From Candidatus Paracaedibacter symbiosus (GTDB lineage Bacteria > Pseudomonadota > Alphaproteobacteria > Paracaedibacterales > Paracaedibacteraceae), in the NCBI RefSeq assembly GCF_000757605.1, contig NZ_JQAK01000001.1, forward strand, positions 918,366 to 955,635: 37,270 bases of DNA, given 5' to 3'. Each line of letters opens with the position of its first letter. Position 1 is the first letter of the stretch. A program made the translations under genes and the position numbers. Positions 17,519 to 24,195 of the stretch are shown here, piece by piece. Under the pieces are notes generated by a model. It saw nothing but the letters and a program-made list of their open reading frames with translations. It had not been told where the DNA came from and did not search any database.

Positions 17519-18185
17519 TTGTAAGCTCTTAAGTATTTTAAATAAGTATTTTAAAATTAATTTTTTTATATCTAAAAAATAAGAATCAACCTTTAATTTT
17601 TCAAGTCTGATTATATTAGCAATCAAATTTCATTATATCATACTAAGCTATTACACTATTATAAACTATCTAAAAAGTGGCGCCGCCAACTGGCTTAGAG
17701 AGGAAGTGCCGGCTAGATAGTTATGGTTAAAGGAAGGCACGATGCGCTTATCTCAAAAGTTGGTGATAATCCTGATTAGGCAACAGCTTTTTCATCTATG
17801 GCGATGAGCTCACGTCCATCGGAGAATTTGACACCGGTAATAATTTGTGGCAACTGGTTTTCTCATCAAGGCAATACAGTAATCATGTCAAAGAAGATGA
17901 CACTTAACATAAAAGCACTGATAACATTGTTGGAACCGGCTTGGAGACAAGCTTTATGTGGAGAGGTAGAAGTTCAATGTTTTGAAACATAATTATTCTA
18001 TTTTAACAGAAATAGGCTTTTCAAAAGGGTGGTTCTGTGTCAAATTTTAACGACGTTAAAAATATAATGACTATTATGTAAACCAATAACCCATGAAAAA
18101 TACTTATCCGGTTCCTCCATTTATGAACGGCTACTCATATTTTAACGGATCAAAAAAATATTTAATTATTGAAGTGATATAAGTG
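17519..18185. other. Intergenic region with degenerate coding scraps and a palindrome
   Basis: No intact gene. On the minus strand 17776-17862 reads QLPQIITGVKFSDGRELIAI then DEKAVA and stop, clearly protein-like but cut off by a stop just upstream. Neighbouring sequence to about 17990 gives protein-like text in other frames, as in a decayed gene. I do not recognise the family. The 17-base palindrome at 18045-18061 is listed separately. Confidence 0.35.
18045..18061. promoter_or_regulatory. Perfect palindrome upstream of proQ
   Basis: TTTTAACG-A-CGTTAAAA, 8-base arms, 125 bases before the proQ start. A related half-site, TTTTAACGG, recurs near 18138. A candidate operator; no known regulator motif recognised. 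Confidence 0.35.
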
Positions 18186-18776
18186 ATGACAAAAGATTCT
18201 TCTCTTACTGATCGTAAAACTCTCACTCTCAACTTTGACAAGGGGAAAGAGCCGGCCAGCATTCAAGAAAAATTGCAGCAATTAAAAGATCTGTATGCAA
18301 CTGGCTCAAAACCGGCAAAGGTAACCCAAAACAAGAAGAAAGGAGTCCCGTCTAAAGCAGTTTCTCCTAAAAATGCTTCGCAAGCCGAAAAGGGGAATAA
18401 GGCAAATAGTAAAGAAAAATCCCTTCAAGAGGTGAGGGCTATCAAAATAGCAGCGCGCCGGAAAAAATTTAAGCAGCTTCAGTTAGCGCTTGATTGGCTG
18501 AAAGAAACCTATCCCCTTTGTTTTAAGAAAAATGAACCCGTCCCACTGAAAAAACGCATTGAAAAAGATATCTTTGCTGTCCTCCCAGACAACCTTCCTT
18601 TTTCTAAAGTAAGTATCCGGGATGCTATCAGGTTTTATGCTCATTGGAATCAATACCAGACAGCTCTCATCACTGCTTCACATCGCTATAACCTTCAAGG
18701 AGAAGCCGTAGAAGAAGTCACCGAACACGAAAAGGAGTTTGCTCGCCAGCAACTTCCTACCCCAAAAGCACACTAG
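18186..18776 (+). CDS. proQ: ProQ/FinO-domain RNA chaperone
   Basis: 196-residue cytoplasmic RNA-binding protein. ATG 18186 is used; the preceding GTG 18183 is also possible and no strong ribosome site separates them. Residues 1-85 are a flexible Lys/Ser/Ala-rich region (QNKKKGVPSKAVSPKNASQAEK). The FinO/ProQ fold follows: ALDWLKETYPLCFKKNEPVPLKKRIEKDIF, then FSKVSIRDAIRFYAHWNQYQTALI and HRYNLQGEAVEEVTEHEKEFA. Unlike E. coli ProQ, the linker-like region is N-terminal and no C-terminal Tudor-like domain is present. Family members bind structured sRNAs and mRNAs. Confidence 0.88.
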   Translation: MTKDSSLTDRKTLTLNFDKGKEPASIQEKLQQLKDLYATGSKPAKVTQNKKKGVPSKAVSPKNASQAEKGNKANSKEKSLQEVRAIKIAARRKKFKQLQLALDWLKETYPLCFKKNEPVPLKKRIEKDIFAVLPDNLPFSKVSIRDAIRFYAHWNQYQTALITASHRYNLQGEAVEEVTEHEKEFARQQLPTPKAH

Positions 18777-19265
18777 GCTCTGGGCCCCTCTTAAGAGGCT
18801 CAGTTAAGGCTTTTAAGGCTGGTTTTTGCCATGTTTTGCGCTAAATCATAAGCTGTTTTGGGGTTCTTATCGACTAATTCGTGTTGATATTGTACCGGCG
18901 TAAGAGCTTAATAATCCCCACGTTAACTTATTCACTGCTTGCTGATACCGTTGCTGTTCATTAGCTGCACACACCCCACCTAAAATTCTATCAGGAAGAA
19001 ACTTAGCGATGACATTCAGCATGTTCATCAGACTAATAGCGCCTTCTTATGCCTTGTATGTTTTCACCTAACCATGCCTTATTCTTCACTCATGAAAGGG
19101 ATATTAAACTTTACGCCCCTCCCCTTTTTCTATCGTAAAGGGCGAGAGTCGTAAAATTTAGTATGGTGAGCTCTATCGCTGAATAACTCAGCCAGTTCTT
19201 AATCTCTTCTTATAAGCATTGCTGTTACTCTTCTTAAGAGATTTTTTCAAATATTCCCTATTCTT
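18777..19265. other. Intergenic region containing a frameshifted pseudogene
   Basis: After proQ there is a 12-base palindrome CCTCTTAAGAGG (18787-18798) without a T run. The minus strand carries the relic at 18800-19028. Nothing recognisable is seen from 19030 to 19265. Confidence 0.4.
18800..19028 (-). pseudogene. Frameshifted fragment of an unrecognised protein
   Basis: Frame 1 from 19028 reads MNMLNVIAKFLPDRILGGVC, then NEQQRYQQAVNKLTWGLL. Near 18900-18915 the coding sense moves to another frame that reads ALTPVQYQHELVDKNPKTAY, then DLAQNMAKTSLKSLN and stop. Together they make about 75 continuous residues broken by one frameshift, with no long homopolymer at the break. No family recognised; true decay is more likely than read error. 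Confidence 0.5.
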
Positions 19266-20036
19266 TTATTTAAAAACGGAATTAAGCAAAGAAATGGTAT
19301 TCTTATTATTTAAGTCAAGCTCATTGCTTTGGGGAGAGAAACTTTTTCCGTATTGATTACTCCATCGCCCCAAAAATGGGCCCGTGCTGAAAAAAGTTTT
19401 ACTTTCTAAAGCATAAGCCTCTGAGTGTTTATCTGTTAAAGCATAAAATTGAATACGAGAGCCTTGATTGGTGTCAACTCTCAAGTTGCCCGTCCGTACG
19501 AAATAGCCTCCATTGTTAAGAGTTGTTTCTATTTTGAAGGCTAATTGCATGATCTCGTCATACTTGCTCTTTTTCATCTTGGCTATTGCGTTGTTTAACC
19601 AACTGCGGGATTGTTGGTAGCCACTATTTGAGTCTCCAAGTTTATGATAAAAAGCGCGGGCGCTAATATTGGAACCCTCCGACATTTTTGATTCATGTAA
19701 CAAAATCAAGGGAATTGATCGTCCGTTAGAACCCTTCAAATATTTAAATGCTACGATATCAATGCCATGGCCAGAGTTATTATAAGGGGCTTTATAAGTC
19801 TCGAACCCTTTATTTTCTAATAAATTGAAGACGAAGTTTTCTCCGCAGTCCCCAATACCCTCATTAGGGTGACAGGGAACACATGTAAGACAATGAGAAG
19901 CGTTATTTAAAGGAAGAATGTCTACGTCATCAAATTTTCCTGCTTGTGCCGTAGAAAATAAGAGAGACGTGCCAGTCAGTAAGGCATAAGTGTAGGCTAG
20001 TTTCTTAGAAAGAGGCATTTTATTCCGAGTGGTCAT
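19266..20036 (-). CDS. Secreted PD-(D/E)XK nuclease-like protein, toxin-like
   Basis: 256 residues, start ATG 20036 with GGAG well spaced before it. A signal peptide ends about residue 32 (LLFSTAQA before GKF). Next come four clustered cysteines (49, 52, 55, 64), then a core that reads like a restriction-endonuclease fold: helix with Glu66 in GENFVFNLLENKGF, Asp93 in GHGIDIVAF, and Glu115-Ser-Lys117 in ILLHESK. A later segment, YQQSRSWLNNAIAKM, resembles the Gln-Ser/Trp helix of Tox-REase domains of polymorphic toxins. Predicted to act outside the cytoplasm. No immunity gene is seen beside it. It diverges from the NLR-like gene at 20333. The fold assignment is motif-based inference. Confidence 0.6.
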   Translation of the reverse strand: MTTRNKMPLSKKLAYTYALLTGTSLLFSTAQAGKFDDVDILPLNNASHCLTCVPCHPNEGIGDCGENFVFNLLENKGFETYKAPYNNSGHGIDIVAFKYLKGSNGRSIPLILLHESKMSEGSNISARAFYHKLGDSNSGYQQSRSWLNNAIAKMKKSKYDEIMQLAFKIETTLNNGGYFVRTGNLRVDTNQGSRIQFYALTDKHSEAYALESKTFFSTGPFLGRWSNQYGKSFSPQSNELDLNNKNTISLLNSVFK

Positions 20037-20332
20037 AATATACTCCGTAAGTTGTATTTTACTATTTGGCCTTTAAAAGGGAGGATCGGGAGGTCCTCAC
20101 TGGTTTTATTAAAGCATTCTTTAACGTACGTTATGCTTTAATGGCTTCACCCTATTCACAAAAAATTACCCTTTCTATCGCGTAAATGTGCGTAAGACAC
20201 CTACCTACGTAAAGATGACATAATTCAAGAAAGCTGAAAAAAATGTTGGATTTCCTTTAGGATTTAGGGCAATGGTTAAGTAAAGTCTCTTTTCAGGGGC
20301 CCTCAATCTAAAAAGTATGTTATTTCGCAAAA
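20037..20332. promoter_or_regulatory. Divergent control region between the nuclease-like and NLR-like genes
   Basis: 296 bases serving both genes. The main feature is an inverted repeat, TTAAAGCAT (20109-20117) / ATGCTTTAA (20133-20141), with a central perfect palindrome AACGTACGTT (20123-20132). LuxR-type regulators usually bind dyad-symmetric sites, and the NLR-like protein starts with such a domain, so self- or cross-regulation is plausible but unproven. Confidence 0.45.
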
Positions 20333-21646
20333 ATGATAAATAATAAAGACGGTCTTTTAGACGACACTTATGTGAAGCAACTCGATTTAATAAATGGGAT
20401 TAAATTCACCAGTCGGGAGATAGATATTATTGCCTGTCTCTTAAGTGGAAGAGCTCCTAAAGTCATCGCTTCTTTTCTATCAATTTCACCGCGCACCATC
20501 GAAACTCATATCCGTAGCATTATGCTAAAGGTAGACTGTCATTCGCGCGAAGGAATATTAAATTTTATTGAAAAAACCGATAGAGTCTCCATTTTAAGAA
20601 ATCATTATGTAAATTTATTCAGCGATTTTACTTTTAAACAAAGGTTGCAGGAAGTTTCAAGATTAACCAACCCAAATCCCCCCATTGTTTCTCTTCTCTT
20701 TCAAGCGGAAGATCTAGCAAGCATAGAGCTTGCTCGAGAACTAGAAAAGCATCTAAAACTCGCAGGAATTAAGCTATCATTAACCCCGCAAAAGAAAGAA
20801 AACCTCATTTCTTATTTGATAGCTAAGGAAGATGCTGACCTTACCGGGTATTTTCTGGTTATTGCTCCTACAGACCTTATAACGCAGATTCAATCAAGGG
20901 AAAGTGAAGGGAAATCAATTCCTTCCCCTTCCTTCCCCGAAAAAGTTACCACAAAACCAGGCTCTCTCATTTTTCTTGGAGTGGATAAAGAAACAGCCCA
21001 GTCTGTACCCGCGGATCTAGAAAACAGCGACTGGATAGATTTTAGTAAGCAGCAAAATTATTATGTTGGCGTTTTTAATATCTTAAAAAGAATAATAATT
21101 AATCCAAAACTGGAGAAATTAATTTCACAGTTTAGCGAACAACACGCTCCTCTGCAGAATGACTATACAGCCCCCTTGGATCGCCTTGAAATAGAAGAAA
21201 AGGAAATCACCTCAAATGATAACTTTTATTCAAACCTTCTAAAAAATCCCCGTAAGGCTTTCTTACGACGAGGAGCATTTGCTCTTATTATTCTTAGTCT
21301 CTTCAGCGTAATATTTGTAGGGAAAAAAGCAATTCAACCAGCATTTCTCCCCGCCATTCCGTCGGTTCGATCGGATTTATTTATTCCGACTGACTCCACT
21401 CTTCTTTCACGTCCTGACCTCCTTTCTAAGATAGAAAAAAAGTTAAACAAAAAACAAGCTATTCAAGTCATTGCTCTTGTTGGTATTGGGGGTGCGGGGA
21501 AGACCACCCTTGCACGACAATATGCCCGCAATCAACAAGCCTCTGTCGTATGGGAAATTAACGCAGAGACCAAGGAAAATCTGGTTAACTCCTTCGAAAG
21601 CTTAGCCCACGCTTTGTGTAAAACAGAAAAAGAAAAAAAATATTGA
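20333..21646 (+). CDS. NLR-like protein, N-terminal part: LuxR HTH, TIR-like domain, hydrophobic segment, start of NB-ARC
   Basis: 437 residues before an early stop. Residues 24-82 form a LuxR/GerE helix-turn-helix (FTSREIDIIACLLSG, VIASFLSISPRTIETHIRSI). Residues 117-252 look like a divergent TIR or SEFIR fold: strand VSLLFQ, helix ASIELARELEKHLKLAG, strand GYFLVIAP, strand SLIFLGV, then VPADLENSDWIDFS as in TIR C-terminal halves. A strong hydrophobic segment (314-330) follows basic residues. The NB-ARC then begins with Walker A GIGGAGKTT (384-392). The frame ends in TEKEKKY, exactly where the downstream frame continues the same domain, so this is half of one protein. No ribosome site is clear before ATG 20333. 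Confidence 0.8.
   Translation: MINNKDGLLDDTYVKQLDLINGIKFTSREIDIIACLLSGRAPKVIASFLSISPRTIETHIRSIMLKVDCHSREGILNFIEKTDRVSILRNHYVNLFSDFTFKQRLQEVSRLTNPNPPIVSLLFQAEDLASIELARELEKHLKLAGIKLSLTPQKKENLISYLIAKEDADLTGYFLVIAPTDLITQIQSRESEGKSIPSPSFPEKVTTKPGSLIFLGVDKETAQSVPADLENSDWIDFSKQQNYYVGVFNILKRIIINPKLEKLISQFSEQHAPLQNDYTAPLDRLEIEEKEITSNDNFYSNLLKNPRKAFLRRGAFALIILSLFSVIFVGKKAIQPAFLPAIPSVRSDLFIPTDSTLLSRPDLLSKIEKKLNKKQAIQVIALVGIGGAGKTTLARQYARNQQASVVWEINAETKENLVNSFESLAHALCKTEKEKKY
21633..21646 (+). other. A8 run with in-phase A_AAA_AAA heptamer at the NB-ARC frame break
   Basis: The zero frame reads GAA AAA AAA TAT TGA. A -1 slip on A_AAA_AAA (21634-21640) gives ...AAA AAA ATA TTG AGA, joining the upstream product to the downstream NB-ARC (...EKEKKILREIEE...). 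One extra A in the RNA or DNA would do the same. A TCTCTT/AAGAGA hairpin lies at 21669-21683, rather far for a ribosomal stimulator. Confidence 0.75.
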
Positions 21647-23802
21647 GAGAAATCGAAGAAATTAAAGGTCTCTTAGAAAGAGAACAGAAATTACTCTCTT
21701 TTGTAAAAGAAAAATTGAGAACCCATTCAAATTGGGTATTAATTTACAATGATTTAAATAATTTTAGTCAAATTCAAAACTACATTCCTCAAGATCAAAA
21801 CACATGGGGAGAAGGAAGAGTTATTCTTACAACAAGAGATAGTAATATTAATAGTAATGGCTATATCCATAGCACTATTGAAATAGGGGAATTAACTGCT
21901 AGCGAAAAATTAATCCTTTTTACCCAAATTATGAATAATGGGGACACAAATCAATTTTCCCCTAACCAAAAAGAACAAGCAAAAACTTTTCTAAACAATT
22001 TGCCACCCTTTCCTCTGGATATCTCTATTGCCGCCTACTATTTAAAAACCACGAATATTCCATATGAAAAGTATTTGGAATATTTAAAGGATTATGATGG
22101 AGACTTTGCGCTCATTCAGGAAAACATCTTGAAAGGGGCAAATAATTATTCCCGGACACGCTACAGTGTTATTGCCTTATCTTTAAAAAGCCTTATAGAA
22201 ACAAATAAAGATTTTGAAGAACTCTTATTATTCATTTCTCTTTTAAATTCTCAAGATATCCCTAAAACTTTACTAGATACTCATAAAGGTGAAGTGGTGG
22301 TCGATAATTTCATCTATAATTTAAAAAAATATTCTCTTTTAACCAACAGCACTTCTACCTTTTTGTACTCCTTTCCTACTCTTTCGCTCCATAAAAGCAC
22401 CCAAGAAATAAGCTTGATGTATTTTGTAAAAACACTCCACACAGATCAAAACAATCAATCCCTTCAGGCAATTTTGACTACTTTGGAAAAATATGCAGCG
22501 ACGATAATATCGGAGGAAGATTTTTCAAGAATGAAACTTCTCGCAAGCCATTGTGAGGTTTTTTTAAGCCACCCCATTTTTGTAAACAATGTATTGAGAG
22601 CCGCTCTAAATGGCAAATTAGGAATTATTTATTTTTATTTAGGTGATTATAGTAAATCTCAAAAAATCCTAGAAGAAAGCCTCAATTATTTAAATAAAGA
22701 TTCTCCGGAAAATTATTTTAGAGTTCCTAATATATTAACACACTTAGGAATGGTTTATAGAAAGTTAGGGAATTATGAAAAAGCCAGAGACTTACTGGAA
22801 AAAAGTATTCAACTATACCATACTCACTGTCCAAATAGTTATATAGAAATCGCCCAATCGTTAAGATATTTAGGAATGGTCCATAAAAGTTTAGGAAATT
22901 ATGAAAAAGCCAAGGAACTATTCGAACAAAGTCTATTAATTCACCAAACCCATCTTTCTGAAAACCATAGGGGGTTTGCCTGGTCCTTAGGATCTCTAGG
23001 AGTAGTTTATAGAAAACTAGGTTACTACGAAAAGGCCAGAGATTTACTTGAGCAAAGCTTGGCAATTTATAAAAAAAATTTCCCCAAAAACCATGGGGGG
23101 TTTGCTTGGACTTTAGCCCACCTTGGAAGAGTATATATATGTCTGGGGGACTATAAAAAGGCCAAGGAATTATTTGAACAGAGCCTTAAGATTTATAGAA
23201 CTCATCTTTCTGAAAACAATGTAAGAGTTTCCTGGGTATTGGCGCCTTTAGGGATCGTCTATAGAGAGCTGGGGGATTATGAAAAAGCTAAAGAATTACT
23301 CGAACAAAGTTTAGCAATCTATGGCAATAATTTATCTGAAGACCACATTGCAATTGCTTGGACAACTGCCCACTTAGGTATTGTCAATAAAGGCATGGGA
23401 GATTATGAAACCTCAAAGAATTTACTTGAAAAAAGCCTTAAAAATTATGAAAAGCATTATGGTAAAAATCATCCAGAGAACGCCCGTATTTTAATGGAGC
23501 TGGGAAAAGTATATCTGTTGGAAGGACATTTAGAGTCTGCACAAAATCTTATTACGCACTCTTTAAATTTATTCTTACAAAACAAGCATCCTGAAGCCTA
23601 TATAGCATTAGAATGTTTAGCAGATCTCTATCTCCAAAAACTTACCCATGGAATCAATAAGGATAATCCCGAACAATCTGAGAACTTTAAGAATCAAGCT
23701 AATGGGTACCTAAATCAAGCCCTCGACATCGTAAAAAAACATTTTCCACCAACTTCTCCTCATATTAAAAGAATAGAGTCCAAGATAGCTGGGCAAAATT
23801 GA
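21643..23802 (+). CDS. NLR-like protein, C-terminal part: rest of NB-ARC plus TPR array
   Basis: Open from 21622 in this frame. A TTG at 21643 could serve as start, but there is no ribosome site, and the text simply continues the NB-ARC of the preceding frame. NB-ARC elements: NWVLIYNDLNNF (Walker B/kinase-2), GRVILTTRD (sensor 1/RNBS-B), LPPFPLDISIAAYYL (GLPL-like) and SLHKSTQE, resembling the HRLVQ element of bacterial NB-ARC proteins. From about residue 325 there are eight TPRs of roughly 42 residues (LGMVYRKLGNYEKARDLLEKS type), the spacing seen in kinesin-light-chain-like TPRs. This is a STAND ATPase layout; TPRs usually sense or scaffold ligands. A hairpin at 23828-23856 follows. Confidence 0.8.
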   Translation: MREIEEIKGLLEREQKLLSFVKEKLRTHSNWVLIYNDLNNFSQIQNYIPQDQNTWGEGRVILTTRDSNINSNGYIHSTIEIGELTASEKLILFTQIMNNGDTNQFSPNQKEQAKTFLNNLPPFPLDISIAAYYLKTTNIPYEKYLEYLKDYDGDFALIQENILKGANNYSRTRYSVIALSLKSLIETNKDFEELLLFISLLNSQDIPKTLLDTHKGEVVVDNFIYNLKKYSLLTNSTSTFLYSFPTLSLHKSTQEISLMYFVKTLHTDQNNQSLQAILTTLEKYAATIISEEDFSRMKLLASHCEVFLSHPIFVNNVLRAALNGKLGIIYFYLGDYSKSQKILEESLNYLNKDSPENYFRVPNILTHLGMVYRKLGNYEKARDLLEKSIQLYHTHCPNSYIEIAQSLRYLGMVHKSLGNYEKAKELFEQSLLIHQTHLSENHRGFAWSLGSLGVVYRKLGYYEKARDLLEQSLAIYKKNFPKNHGGFAWTLAHLGRVYICLGDYKKAKELFEQSLKIYRTHLSENNVRVSWVLAPLGIVYRELGDYEKAKELLEQSLAIYGNNLSEDHIAIAWTTAHLGIVNKGMGDYETSKNLLEKSLKNYEKHYGKNHPENARILMELGKVYLLEGHLESAQNLITHSLNLFLQNKHPEAYIALECLADLYLQKLTHGINKDNPEQSENFKNQANGYLNQALDIVKKHFPPTSPHIKRIESKIAGQN
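22613..23580 (+). repeat. Tandem TPR-coding repeats (about 126-bp units)
   Basis: Eight in-frame units of roughly 42 codons with consensus LG-VY--LG-YEKAK-LLEQSL-IY. Units 2-7 are very alike in nucleotide sequence, suggesting recent duplication and possible length variation. Confidence 0.8.
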
Positions 23803-23827
23803 ATCTCCTTTCAAATATATAGAAGAA

Positions 23828-23856
23828 GATAAACGTCATTTCGCAAGATGTTTATC
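23828..23856 (+). terminator. Hairpin after the NLR-like gene
   Basis: Arms GATAAACGTC and GATGTTTATC (one G-U pair), loop ATTTCGCAA, 25 bases after the stop codon. A T6 run follows only after a further 13 bases, so it may act as a terminator or mRNA 3' end structure. Confidence 0.5.
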
Positions 23857-23878
23857 CAGGGAAAGGGGGTTTTTTAAG

Positions 23879-24133
23879 TTGTGGACTGCCAAAGAAGCCA
23901 ACGCAAAATGTCAGGACAAGGTCTTAGCCAGGCTCTAAGAATCAATCTGGGAAGTGAGTTTAGTCCCCTCACCCCCACTCCCTCCTGGTGGTGAAGTTGC
24001 AAAAGACTCATACGCCATCTTTCAGCAATATCTGCATGATAAGCAGCTTTTCTATATCATTGCCCGAAGAGATGATGTCCCCTTAGGTTCTCTCGCCCCC
24101 CCTTTAGACCGCGCTAATGTTGTGACATTTTGA
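23879..24133 (+). pseudogene. Decayed coding remnant with in-frame stop
   Basis: One frame reads LWTAKEANAKCQDKVLARL, stop at 23936-23938, then ESIWEVSLVPSPPLPPGGEV, and later YAIFQQYLHDKQLFYIIARR and DDVPLGSLAPPLDRANVVTF before the final stop. The text is protein-like on both sides of the stop and in the same frame. No start signal and no recognised family. It fills most of the 390-base gap between the NLR-like gene and fadD. Confidence 0.4.
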
Positions 24134-24195
24134 GCAGAAATTATAAGAGCAAGTTTCTACCAAGCGACGTGCACCCTTTTTGTTGGCCATTTCAC

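Larger units (their letters stand above)
23803..24195. other. Intergenic region between the NLR-like gene and fadD
   Basis: Contains the hairpin at 23828-23856 and the decayed frame at 23879-24133. Nothing else recognised; no terminator for fadD is visible. Confidence 0.4.

Noticed and set aside
22613-23580. CRISPR-like array because of regular spacing near 126 bp
   Set aside because: The repeats are in-frame TPR codons, not short identical repeats with unique spacers.
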